A DNA stretch of 64,000 bases from Synergistales bacterium (lineage in GTDB: Bacteria > Synergistota > Synergistia > Synergistales > Aminithiophilaceae), in assembly GCA_018433595.1 (NCBI GenBank), contig JAHDQY010000009.1, forward strand, positions 1-64,000, written 5' to 3'. The notes beneath the pieces are model-generated. The model was not told where the DNA came from. It saw only the letters and a program-made list of their open reading frames with translations, and searched no databases. Shown here in pieces: positions 43,166 through 51,411 of this stretch. The position numbers were made by a program, and so were the translations under genes. Position 1 is the stretch's first letter; each line of letters starts with the position of its first letter.

Positions 43166-45133
43166 ATGAATCAGACCAGGGAAATCAGGAACATCGGCAT
43201 TTTCGCCCACGTCGACGCTGGCAAGACGACCCTCACGGAGCGGCTCCTCTTCGCCGGCGGGGCCATCCGTACCTTGGGCAGTGTCGACGAGGGGACGGCC
43301 AGCACCGACGGCCTCGACGTGGAGCGGGAAAGGGGTATCTCGGTCCGCGCCGCCCTTGCCTCTCTTGCGTGGAAGGGGACGACGATCAACCTCGTCGACA
43401 CGCCGGGCCACGTCGATTTCTCCGCCGAAGTGGAGCGTTGCCTTCAGCCTCTCGACGGAGCCGTGCTGGTCCTCTCGGCCGTCGAGGGCGTCCAGGCCCA
43501 GACGGAGGTGCTCTGGCAGGCCCTTCGGGAGAGGGGCCTGCCGACGGTTTTTTTCATCAACAAGATCGACCGCATAGGGGCTGATCCCAAGCGGGTCGTC
43601 GGCGACATCAGGCGGTTCCTCACGCCTCAGGCCGTACCGCTTCAGACGGTGGGCGGAGCCGGGACGGATAGCCCCGCGATCCTCTCCGCTTGGGTCGAAG
43701 GCGGGGCCGACTTGGCCGAGGATGTGCTGGAACAGCTGGCCGACGCCGACGAGACGCTCCTTGAGCGCTATCTCGACGGCGAGGAGATTCCCCTTGATGA
43801 GCAGGACGGAAAACTCGTCGCGCTCGCCAGAAGGGGTGCCGTCTTTCCCGTCCTCTTCGGGGCTGCCCTCGACGGTATCGGTGTGGAGGAGGTGTTGGAA
43901 GGCATCATCCGCTATCTGCCGCCGGCCGGCGGCAGCGCGGAAAACCCCCTTTCAGCGCTCGTCTTCAAGGTTGCCCACGACCCTGCCTTCGGTCGCGTCT
44001 GTTTCGCCCGCCTCTTCGGGGGACGCCTGGCCACGCGGGACGTCGTGCGCAACGCCGCTCGGGTCCTTGACGAGAAGGTGACGCTTCTTCGAAAGGCCCG
44101 GGGCTGCCGTTTTGACGACGCCGATTCCTGCTGCGCCGGCGACATGGTCCTCCTCTCGGGTCTCAACGACACGAAAGCAGGCGATATCCTGGGCGATCCT
44201 TCGGCTGTCCCCCGGCCCGTCAGGCTGCTGGAGCCGCTCTTTCGGGCCCGCATCGTCCCCGCCGAGCCCGATCGTCTGCCCGCGCTGCTTGAGGCCCTGC
44301 GCATCCTCGATGAGGAGGACCCCTTCCTCGATTTTCGCTACGATCCGGAGCGCAAAGAGCTGCATGTCCGCATCGTGGGTCTCATGCAGACTCAGATTCT
44401 CGAGAGCCTTCTGCGCAGCCGTTTTGGCCTGACTGTCACCTTCGAACAGCCGGCGACGATCTACCGCGAGACCCCCCTCGACGTTGCCGAGGGGACCGTG
44501 GAATACACCCTTCCCAAGCCCTGCTGGGCCGTCATGACCTTCCGCGTCGAACCGGGAGCGAGGGGATCGGGCATCTCCTTTCGTTCCGAGGTCAGCACCG
44601 ACGACATCCATGTCAAGTACCAGCGCGAAGTGGAGCGCGCCCTTCCGGCGGCTCTTGAGCAGGGCCTTTATGGCTGGGAGGTGACCGATCTCAAGATCAC
44701 CCTCGTCTCAGGCGAGGATCACGAAATCCACTCCCGCCCGTCCGATTTTCTCATCGCCACACCCATGGGCATCATGGATGCTCTCGAGAAGGCCGGCACC
44801 CGCCTCCTCGAACCCATCCTGGGCTTTTCTCTCACGGCCCCTGAAGAGATCGGGACCCGCGTCCTAGGCGATCTGGTGCGGATGCGGGCCGAAATCGAAA
44901 GTCCCGTCATCGCCGGAGGCCAGTTCCAGGTGAAGGGGACCGTGCCCGCCGCCGACTCCATGGAGTACCCCGTTCTGCTCGGGACCCGCTCCGGCGGCAG
45001 AGCCCGGATGGTCACGCGCTTTTGCGGCTACCGTGAGTGCCCCGACGACTTCCGGGCCGAAACGCCCCGTCACGGCATCGATCCCCGGGACCGGTCGAAG
45101 TACATTCTGGCGGCGAGAAAGGCTCTGAGTTGA
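43166..45133 (+). CDS. TetM/EF-G-like translational GTPase (ribosomal-protection family)
   Basis: A 655-residue translation factor. The G domain starts at once ([41 protein letters not shown]). EF-G-like domains II to V follow, including LFGAALDGIGVEEVLEGIIR and QREVERALPAALEQGLYGWE. This is the tetracycline ribosomal-protection subgroup by length and layout. However, the domain IV tip that displaces tetracycline in TetM (YSPVSTPADF) reads HSRPSDF here, shorter and without the Pro-Val pair. Resistance is therefore not assured, and it may be a housekeeping paralogue. ATG 43166 sits just before the conserved RNIGI strand. Confidence 0.88.
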   Translation: MNQTREIRNIGIFAHVDAGKTTLTERLLFAGGAIRTLGSVDEGTASTDGLDVERERGISVRAALASLAWKGTTINLVDTPGHVDFSAEVERCLQPLDGAVLVLSAVEGVQAQTEVLWQALRERGLPTVFFINKIDRIGADPKRVVGDIRRFLTPQAVPLQTVGGAGTDSPAILSAWVEGGADLAEDVLEQLADADETLLERYLDGEEIPLDEQDGKLVALARRGAVFPVLFGAALDGIGVEEVLEGIIRYLPPAGGSAENPLSALVFKVAHDPAFGRVCFARLFGGRLATRDVVRNAARVLDEKVTLLRKARGCRFDDADSCCAGDMVLLSGLNDTKAGDILGDPSAVPRPVRLLEPLFRARIVPAEPDRLPALLEALRILDEEDPFLDFRYDPERKELHVRIVGLMQTQILESLLRSRFGLTVTFEQPATIYRETPLDVAEGTVEYTLPKPCWAVMTFRVEPGARGSGISFRSEVSTDDIHVKYQREVERALPAALEQGLYGWEVTDLKITLVSGEDHEIHSRPSDFLIATPMGIMDALEKAGTRLLEPILGFSLTAPEEIGTRVLGDLVRMRAEIESPVIAGGQFQVKGTVPAADSMEYPVLLGTRSGGRARMVTRFCGYRECPDDFRAETPRHGIDPRDRSKYILAARKALS

Positions 45134-45446
45134 AAACGTCACAAGGGCGGTGCCGCGGAGGCCTCCTGTCAGGACAAAAGATCTCCGCGGCGGTGTCTTC
45201 AGCAAAGGGGTCTTTCCATTTATCGGCGATGAAATTCCGGGTTGAGCGGATTCGTGGCGTGCTCTTGTCGGAGCCTTCTGTGCTATACTTTCACGGAAAT
45301 TTACTCTGAGCGATGAGGGGCTGTTGTCTTATGACGCCGCTTTGTGCAATGGATCTTGCTTCAGGTCGGGAGGCACGTGCCTGACCTGATCGCATCGGCG
45401 CCTCCCAAAAGTTGAGGTTGAAAACTAACTTTTGGAGGTCAGCCCA
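45134..45446. other. rsgA leader region
   Basis: No gene. A TATACT box at 45287-45292 could start a leader of about 150 nt, which holds two hairpins. Hairpin 1 is at 45361-45389 (tcaggtc/gacctga with inner aggcac/gtgcct). Hairpin 2 is at 45401-45438 and covers the rsgA ribosome-binding site. Confidence 0.6.
45401..45438 (+). promoter_or_regulatory. Stem-loop that sequesters the rsgA ribosome-binding site
   Basis: cctcccaaaagtt (45401-45413) pairs with aacttttggagg (45427-45438) over 12 base pairs with one bulged C. The 3' arm contains the ggagg site of rsgA (45434-45438), nine bases before its TTG start. Another hairpin lies directly upstream. This arrangement would keep the site closed unless something opens it. 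Confidence 0.7.
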
Positions 45447-46529
45447 TTGGACGAAAAAGAGAATTTTGGTTTCAGCGAGAGCTTCCTCGCTGAGTCTTCT
45501 TGTGCTGATTTTTCTGTGGGGCGCGTGGCGTCGCAGTCGAAGGGGCTCTATCGGGTCATCACCGAGAGGGGCGAGGTCACGGCGGAGGTGTCGGGAAAAT
45601 TCCGCTTTGCCGTGAAGCGTCTCGCCGACTATCCGGCCGTGGGCGATTTTGTCCTCGTCGATCGAGACGGTGATGATGGCGGTCACGCGATCATCCACCG
45701 CCTTCTGCCTCGGAAAAGCGCCTTCATCCGGAAGGCGGCAGGTACGGCCGAAGAGGAGCAGGTGGTGGCCGCCAACGTCGACACCGTCTTTATCTGCGTG
45801 TCGCTCAACAGTGACTGCAACCTCCGAAGAATCGAGCGCTATCTCAGTGTGGCCTGGAGCAGCGGGGCCCTGCCGGTCATTGTCCTCACCAAATCGGACC
45901 TCTGCGACGATCTTCCCGAGAAGCTGGCCCAAATTGAAAGGGTTGCCATCGGCGTCGATATTGTCGTCACCTCGAGCCAGACCGACGACGGGTGGCAGGC
46001 CGTCCGGGCCTATCTTGACTGGGGCCGGACGGTGGCCTTCATCGGTTCCTCCGGCGTCGGCAAGTCGACGCTGATCAACCGGCTCATCGGCCGCGACCTT
46101 CTGGCGACAGGGGAAATCCGAGCAGGAGACGGCAGGGGGAGGCACACGACGACGCGGCGGGAACTGATCGCCCTTCCGGAGGGCGGCGTCGTCATCGACA
46201 CGCCTGGCATGAGGGAGCTCGGCCTTGACAGTGCCGATCTTGCCCGGACCTTTGCCGATATCGACGACCTGGCGGCGCGGTGCCGCTTCCGCGACTGCAC
46301 CCATGACGGGGAGCCCGGCTGCGCCGTGGAAGAGGCCATCCGCGACGGGCTCCTTGAGCCTGAAAGGCTGGCCAGCTACCGCAAGCTCAAGAAGGAGGCC
46401 CGCTACGAGGGGCTCAACTCGCGGCAGATCGAAGCGGAAAAGATCACGGCCATGTTCGGCCCCCTGGGCGGCATCAAAAATGCCCGTCGATTGGCCAAGG
46501 AGAAAAACAGAAGACGTCACGGCTACTGA
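45447..46529 (+). CDS. rsgA: Small ribosomal subunit biogenesis GTPase RsgA
   Basis: Late 30S maturation GTPase with circularly permuted G motifs. The 360-residue product has an N-terminal OB fold (about 25-100), then G4 (VLTKSDL), G1 (GSSGVGKSTLINRL, about residue 200), G3 (DTPGMRELGL), and a C-terminal zinc site (CRFRDCTHDGEPGC). All motifs are intact. The TTG at 45447 is the best start: ggagg precedes it by nine bases, and the protein then has normal length. That ribosome site lies within a 12-bp stem, so translation may be regulated. Confidence 0.95.
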   Translation: MDEKENFGFSESFLAESSCADFSVGRVASQSKGLYRVITERGEVTAEVSGKFRFAVKRLADYPAVGDFVLVDRDGDDGGHAIIHRLLPRKSAFIRKAAGTAEEEQVVAANVDTVFICVSLNSDCNLRRIERYLSVAWSSGALPVIVLTKSDLCDDLPEKLAQIERVAIGVDIVVTSSQTDDGWQAVRAYLDWGRTVAFIGSSGVGKSTLINRLIGRDLLATGEIRAGDGRGRHTTTRRELIALPEGGVVIDTPGMRELGLDSADLARTFADIDDLAARCRFRDCTHDGEPGCAVEEAIRDGLLEPERLASYRKLKKEARYEGLNSRQIEAEKITAMFGPLGGIKNARRLAKEKNRRRHGY

Positions 46530-46593
46530 GCGTGACCGTCTGTTCAGCGCTTCGGTCTCTCTTCCAGGGGACCCGAATGCGGGAAGAGGTGAC

Positions 46594-46626
46594 GGGGCAG
46601 ACCTCTTTGCAGAAGAGGCCTGCCCC
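46594..46626 (+). other. Stem-loop downstream of rsgA
   Basis: ggggcag-a-cctctt pairs with aagagg-c-ctgcccc around a five-base loop, one mismatch. No T-run follows, so an intrinsic terminator is doubtful. Confidence 0.4.
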
Positions 46627-46752
46627 TTGCATCAGGCTTGGCGGGGAGAGCCGGAGGGAGCCTCTTTCCCTCTCCGGCCTCGGTGGGGGTAGTCCGCAAA
46701 TCCGGCCCCCAGCCGGGACAGGGGCGGCTCCAGAGGAAAGGTGAGGAACGGA

Positions 46753-47402
46753 ATGACTCACGATTGCCTGGCCGCCCTCAAGGACGGGTGCCATCCTTTT
46801 CTTCGCTGGCAGTTCGCCTTGAAGGGATGCTGGGAGGAGGCCCTCCACCTCCATCCCCGATAGCCGAAGTTGAAGGAACGCCTCCGGAGCTGGCTTGAAG
46901 GGGCTCCCGACGATGTGGCGGCTGAGCTTTTCTTCTCCGGCGGCGCAGGTGAGCTCTTTCTGGGCTTTCGCTTTCCTCCCCGGAAAGAGACACAGCTGTT
47001 CCTGGCCGAGGCCCTTATCGTCCTTGATCTGGGCGTCGGTTCTGCTGAGGATTCCCTCGGCAGAACCGACGCCGCTCTGAGGGCCATCTCCGGTCTGGAG
47101 AGGCTCTTTCTCGGCGAACCGGCCTTTATGGGGAGATCGGCGTTGTCAACGGCTGGAAGAGCTTCGGGCCCGTTCGCTTCTGGGAGGGAGGGGCTCTCTC
47201 GCCTCTGGAGGCCCTCCGCCTGGCCCTGCAAAGGGGAGGAGGAGACCTTGACGGCCCCTTTCCTCTTCCTCTGGTCCTGGAATGGGCCTTCTCCTTCCCC
47301 GTACCCCACTGGGTCGGATTGCCCGTCTCGTCGCCGACAGCCGACGGCTACCGCCTCGACGGCCTCCTGGCCCAGGAGGCCATGGCTTCCCTATTGCGGT
47401 GA
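46753..47402 (+). pseudogene. Decayed hypothetical gene (nonsense codon and frameshift)
   Basis: An ATG at 46753 behind gaggaacgg opens a frame (MTHDCLAALKDGCHPFLRWQ) that meets TAG at 46861. The same frame then continues (KERLRSWLEGAPDDVAAELF, ELFLGFRFPPRKETQLFLAE) to about 47120. There the sense shifts to another frame (YGEIGVVNGWKSFGPVRFWE, LEWAFSFPVPHWVGLPVS) and ends at TGA 47400-47402. Joined, it would make about 215 residues of a soluble protein I do not recognise. A near-perfect 16-bp stem-loop lies inside at 47035-47070. Sequencing indels are an alternative explanation. Confidence 0.5.
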
Positions 47403-47491
47403 TTTCCGGCGGCTTTGCTTCAGCGCCTTCGTCGGTGCCCCTTTGATAGGGGCCCTGTTCCTTTGGGCGGGTTCATTGAGGGTGAGATAGG

Positions 47492-47708
47492 ATGAAAAGT
47501 AGAGGAAAGAACAGAAGAGAATGCCGATTTCATCGACAAGGCTATTGCCGTTTCGGGGGCGAGCCTGCTTTTCGACTCTTGTCGCGAATTGCTTCAAACG
47601 ATTGTCTCAAAAGGTCCTTACGTGGGTTACCGCTTGCCGACGGTGCGGTTTGTGCCCGCAGAGCAGGAGGAACCTAACTGCCAGGAGAACGCGAGGACGA
47701 AGGATTAA
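47492..47708 (+). pseudogene. Short frameshifted ORF
   Basis: ATG 47492 with gggtgagatagg upstream gives MKSRGKNRREC. Skipping one A in the aaaa at 47495-47498 gives instead VEERTEENADFIDKAIAVSG, then ASLLFDSCRELLQTIVSKGP, YVGYRLPTVRFVPAEQEE and a stop at 47706-47708. The second frame reads like a real protein end with helices and natural codons. So either a small gene of about 71 codons lost its frame or the base count here is wrong. No family recognised. A terminator follows 17 bases later. Confidence 0.4.
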
Positions 47709-47725
47709 GCCTGAAGAAAAAAAGA

Positions 47726-47760
47726 GGGCAGCTTCATGGAGAAAGCTGTCCGCTTTTTTG
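47726..47760 (+). terminator. Terminator
   Basis: 9-bp stem gggcagctt / aagctgtcc with an eight-base loop and six T, behind the short ORF at 47492. Confidence 0.75.
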
Positions 47761-47768
47761 CATACAAC

Positions 47769-47845
<77 letters not shown>

Positions 47846-47941
47846 ACTTGACGGCGCTTATACTACCACGCGGGACAGGGGAGCGCAACGGTTTCAGCGC
47901 TTTTCGAGAGGAGTCGCCGCCGGATGATTTCCCGGTTGCGG

Positions 47942-48430
47942 CTAATGCCGGCTCTGGACAATGGGCTCGATGAACTGGACTTCCGAGTCCCAGGGGAAGA
48001 GGATCCAGGTGTCCTGGCTGACTTCGGTGATGAAGGTGTCGATAAGGGGACGTCCGTCCGGCTTGGCGTAGACGGTGGCGAAATGGGCCTCAGGAAGCAT
48101 CTCGCGAACGAGTTTCGCCGTTTTGCCCGTGTCGACGAGGTCGTCGATGATGAGCCAGTCCTTGCCGCCTCCTTCAAGTTTTTTGAGGACTGCAAGCTCG
48201 CCCTGCTCGCGGATGGTGTAGCTGGAGACGCAGACTGTGTCGACGTAGTGGATGTCCAGCTCCCTGGCGATGATCGCTGCGGGGACCAGGCCGCCCCGGA
48301 CGACGGCGATGATCCGCTCCCAGGTCTTGCCCAGGTCAAGGAGGCGCCAGGAGAGGGCGCGGCTGTCCCGGTGGAGCTGGTCCCACGAGACGGGGTAGGT
48401 TCTGTGATAGCGGTCGCTTTTTTTTGACAT
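47942..48430 (-). CDS. gpt: Xanthine/guanine phosphoribosyltransferase
   Basis: Salvages guanine and xanthine (perhaps hypoxanthine) to nucleotides using PRPP. The 162-residue product has the PRPP loop [14 protein letters not shown] (about residues 92-105), the strand [16 protein letters not shown], and the C-terminal base pocket [11 protein letters not shown], all in Gpt order. It is divergent from the nucleoside-importer binding-protein gene (172 bases between), which strengthens the purine role of both. The site aaggagagaag precedes the ATG. tRNA-Arg lies 96 bases downstream on the same strand. Confidence 0.93.
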   Translation of the reverse strand: MSKKSDRYHRTYPVSWDQLHRDSRALSWRLLDLGKTWERIIAVVRGGLVPAAIIARELDIHYVDTVCVSSYTIREQGELAVLKKLEGGGKDWLIIDDLVDTGKTAKLVREMLPEAHFATVYAKPDGRPLIDTFITEVSQDTWILFPWDSEVQFIEPIVQSRH

Positions 48431-48513
48431 GTCCTTCTCTCCTTAAAGGGGGTGCCGGTATGAAGGGGCTGGGAAAGCCCGGCCCGATGGGGTCATTATA
48501 ATCGACTTCTTCA

Positions 48514-48542
48514 TTGACTTTTAGCCCTTTTCCCGATAGATT
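48514..48542 (+). promoter_or_regulatory. Promoter of the BMP importer operon
   Basis: TTGACT (48514-48519), 17-base spacer, TAGATT (48537-48542); start near 48550, 53 bases before the binding-protein ATG. I saw no purine-riboswitch core in the short leader. Confidence 0.6.
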
Positions 48543-48602
48543 GTCCGTAAATGATCGATCGGCCCTGAGGGGCATCCATTTTTGAAAGGGGCGGGAGGAA
48601 GG

Positions 48603-49688
48603 ATGAGAAAGGGAGTTCTGTTGGTGCTCGCTGCAGCTCTGGCGGCCTGTTTCGCCGGTTCGGCGTTGGCTTTCGAGGCCATCGCGCCGGAGGATCTGAA
48701 GGTCGGCTGGGTGTATATCGGTCCTGTCGGCGACGGCGGGTGGACCTACATGCACGACCAGGGGAGGCTCGCCATGGAGGAGGCCTACCCGGGCGTCACG
48801 TCGAGCATCGTCGAATCCGTTCCTGAAGGCCCCGATTCGGTCCGCGTCATGGAGACCTTCATCCGCAACGGAGCCAAGCTGATTTTCGCCACCTCCTTCG
48901 GCTACATGGACTTCGTCCAGGAAGTGGCCAAAAAGCATCCCGATGTCATGTTCCTCCACTGCTCGGGTTTCAAGCGGGCGGAGAACGTCGGGACCTATTT
49001 CGGCCGCATGTACCAGGCCCGCTACCTCTCGGGGCTCGTCGCCGGCAGCATGTCCAAGAGCAACGTCATCGGCTTCGTGGCGGCTCATCCCATCCCCGAG
49101 GTCATCCGCGGCATCAACGCCTTCACCCTCGGCGCCCGCAAGGCCAACCCGAACGTGAAGGTCAAGGTCGTCTGGCTCTTCTCCTGGTTTGATCCCGGCA
49201 AGGAGAAGGAGGCCGCCAAGGCCCTCATTGATGCCGGTTCCGACGTGATCGCCATGCACGCCGATACGGGGTCGGCTCCCCAGGCCGCCGAAGAGGCCGG
49301 CGTCTACGTCGTCGGCTACAACAATGACATGTCCAAGTACGCTCCCACGAAGCACCTGACCGCTCCCGTCTGGAACTGGGGAGCCTACTACAAGCACATC
49401 GTCGGCCAGGTGACGACAGGGACCTGGAAGGCCGATGACATCTGGTGGGGCCTCAAGGACGGTTTCGTCGATCTCGCTCCCTTCGGCGCCGATGTGCCCC
49501 AGGAGGTCCGCGACCTTGTGGCCGCCGAACGGGCACGCATCATCGACGGGAGCTGGGACGTTTTCTCCGGCCCCGTCAGGAACCAGAAGGGCGAGGTCGT
49601 CGTGCCCGAGGGCACCGTCATGACCGACGGGGAGATGCTTTCCATGAACTGGTTCGTCGAGGGCGTCGAAGGCGAGATTCCCCAATAG
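48603..49688 (+). CDS. BMP/PnrA-family substrate-binding lipoprotein-like protein (nucleoside ABC importer)
   Basis: Extracytoplasmic binding protein of a BMP-type ABC importer, a family whose members bind purine nucleosides. The 361-residue product has a signal peptide (GVLLVLAAALAACFAGSALA). The mature PnrA-like fold shows KVGWVYIGPVGDGGWTYMHD, LIFATSFGYMDFVQEVAKKH, VIGFVAAHPIPEVIRGINAF and GSDVIAMHADTGSAPQAAEE. A Cys at about residue 16 sits in LAACFAG, so lipidation is possible but the spacing is not ideal. Start: ATG 48603 right after gggaggaagg. A terminator separates it from the ATPase gene, as is common where the binding protein is needed in excess. Confidence 0.92.
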   Translation: MRKGVLLVLAAALAACFAGSALAFEAIAPEDLKVGWVYIGPVGDGGWTYMHDQGRLAMEEAYPGVTSSIVESVPEGPDSVRVMETFIRNGAKLIFATSFGYMDFVQEVAKKHPDVMFLHCSGFKRAENVGTYFGRMYQARYLSGLVAGSMSKSNVIGFVAAHPIPEVIRGINAFTLGARKANPNVKVKVVWLFSWFDPGKEKEAAKALIDAGSDVIAMHADTGSAPQAAEEAGVYVVGYNNDMSKYAPTKHLTAPVWNWGAYYKHIVGQVTTGTWKADDIWWGLKDGFVDLAPFGADVPQEVRDLVAAERARIIDGSWDVFSGPVRNQKGEVVVPEGTVMTDGEMLSMNWFVEGVEGEIPQ

Positions 49689-49730
49689 ACCTCTTAATAA
49701 CCTGTCGGCTTGAAGGTTCAGCAACCGACC

Positions 49731-49763
49731 GAGGCGCCGGATCTTTCGGCGCCTCGTTTTTTT
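49731..49763 (+). terminator. Terminator between binding protein and ABC ATPase genes
   Basis: gaggcgccg pairs with cggcgcctc around a seven-base loop, followed by seven or eight T. Probably lets only part of the transcripts continue into the transporter genes. Confidence 0.85.
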
Positions 49764-49868
49764 CTTGGGCGATCGGGGTGATTTCCCTTTGGGGGGGACG
49801 CCCTTTTCATCTAAAATGGTCCCGTCGGAGCTGGAGTGAGGCTCCGTCGAGAGGATGGTGCGCCGACA

Positions 49869-51407
49869 ATGACAACAGCCTCTCCCCTCGTCGATCTGAG
49901 GGGAATCACCAAGACTTTTCTGGGAGTCGCCGCCAACGACAGTGTCGATTTCGACGTTCGTGCCGGCGAGGTCCACGCCCTGCTCGGCGAAAACGGAGCG
50001 GGCAAAAGCACCCTGATGAACGTGCTCTGCGGCCTCTACCGTCCCGACGAGGGCCGGATCTTCCTTTCGGGAGAGGAGGTCCACTTCCGAACCCCCCGGG
50101 ATGCCATCGCCGCCGGCATCGACATGGTGCACCAGCATTTCATGCTCATCCCCGTTCAGACCGTCTGGGAGAACATGATCCTGGGCCAGGAGGATTTCGG
50201 CTTCATCCTTTCCAAGAGCGCCATCTGCCGCCGCATCGACGAGCTGGCAGGACAGTACGGCCTCCACGTCGATCCCGAGGCCCCCGTCTGGCAGCTCTCC
50301 ATCGGCGAGCAGCAGCGGGTGGCCATCCTGCGCATGCTCTTCCGCGAGGCCCGGGTTCTCGTCCTCGACGAGCCGACGGCGGTTCTGACGCCTCAGGAGG
50401 CGCGCCAGCTCTTCTCCACTCTCAGACGGATGCGGGAGGAGGGGCATGGGGTCATTTTCATTTCCCACAAGCTCGACGAGGTGGCCGAGATATCCGACAG
50501 GGTGACCATCCTTCGCAAGGGGAGGAAGGTCGGTACGGTGAAAACGTCCGGCGTCGGGCCCGAGGAGCTGGCGGAGATGATGATCGGCAGCCGGGTCGTC
50601 CCGGCGGTGAACAAGCGGGCGGGAGGGGCGGGGGAAGCCGTCTTCCAGGCCCGGAATATCTCGGTTCTCAACGACAAGGATCTCCAGGCCCTTCACGGCC
50701 TCTCTCTGGAGCTGCGCCGGGGAGAAATCCTGGGCCTCGCCGGCGTCGACGGGAACGGGCAGACGGAGCTCTGCGAGGCTCTCGTCGGCCTGAGGCCTCT
50801 TGTGGAGGGCTCCCTTGCCTTCGACGGGCGGGAGATGACCGGGGCGCCGGTCCGGGATTTCCTCTCCCGGGATGTCCGCTACATCCCTGCCGACAGGCGC
50901 GGGACGGGACTGGTGCCGACGATGAATCTCCGGGAGAATTACGCCCTCCGCCACTACTGGCGTGACGCCTTCCGCAAGGGCCCCTTCATGAACTGGGAGG
51001 CCATCGCCGGCCAGACGGGGCGGATCGTCGAGCGCTTCGATGTGGTGACTCCCTCCCTCGGCGTTCCGGTGCGGATGCTCTCGGGGGGCAATCTCCAGAA
51101 GCTGATGCTGGCCCGGGAGCTGGACGGCGATCCTCGGGTCGTCATCGCCATGCAGCCCACCTGGGGGCTTGACGTGGGGGCCACGGCCTTCGTCAGGGAG
51201 CGCCTTCTCGACGTCCGGGAGAAGGGTGCGGCCATCCTTCTCGTTTCGGAGGATCTCGAAGAGCTTCTGGCCCTCAGCGACAGGCTGGCGGTCATTCATA
51301 AGGGGCGGATCATGGGGCTTCTCGACGATCCCCGCCTCGCCACGGAAGAGATGCTGGGTCTGATGATGGCCGGCAAACCTCTCGCATCTTTCGGGGAAGG
51401 AGCCTGA
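49869..51407 (+). CDS. ABC importer ATPase with two nucleotide-binding domains (BMP/nucleoside type)
   Basis: Fused double ATPase of 512 residues that powers the importer. Domain 1 has Walker A GENGAGKST (near residue 40), signature QLSIGEQQRVAILR and VLVLDEPTAVLTPQE. Domain 2 has the degenerate Walker A GVDGNGQTE lacking the usual Lys-Thr, signature MLSGGNLQKLMLAREL, and VIAMQPTWGLDVGA in place of a full Walker B. This unequal pair is normal for the RbsA/YufO group. ATG 49869 fits the usual N-terminus; a GTG at 49836 with ggag upstream is an alternative. The first permease starts 4 bases after the stop. Confidence 0.93.
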   Translation: MTTASPLVDLRGITKTFLGVAANDSVDFDVRAGEVHALLGENGAGKSTLMNVLCGLYRPDEGRIFLSGEEVHFRTPRDAIAAGIDMVHQHFMLIPVQTVWENMILGQEDFGFILSKSAICRRIDELAGQYGLHVDPEAPVWQLSIGEQQRVAILRMLFREARVLVLDEPTAVLTPQEARQLFSTLRRMREEGHGVIFISHKLDEVAEISDRVTILRKGRKVGTVKTSGVGPEELAEMMIGSRVVPAVNKRAGGAGEAVFQARNISVLNDKDLQALHGLSLELRRGEILGLAGVDGNGQTELCEALVGLRPLVEGSLAFDGREMTGAPVRDFLSRDVRYIPADRRGTGLVPTMNLRENYALRHYWRDAFRKGPFMNWEAIAGQTGRIVERFDVVTPSLGVPVRMLSGGNLQKLMLARELDGDPRVVIAMQPTWGLDVGATAFVRERLLDVREKGAAILLVSEDLEELLALSDRLAVIHKGRIMGLLDDPRLATEEMLGLMMAGKPLASFGEGA

Positions 51408-51411
51408 GACG

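Noticed and set aside
48431-48602. Purine riboswitch before the nucleoside importer
   Set aside because: After the promoter only about 50 bases remain, too short for the aptamer, and no core sequence is seen.
48336-51299. 987-codon open frame on the minus strand across the importer genes
   Set aside because: Antisense shadow of the binding-protein and ATPase genes caused by GC-skewed third positions; no domain recognisable.
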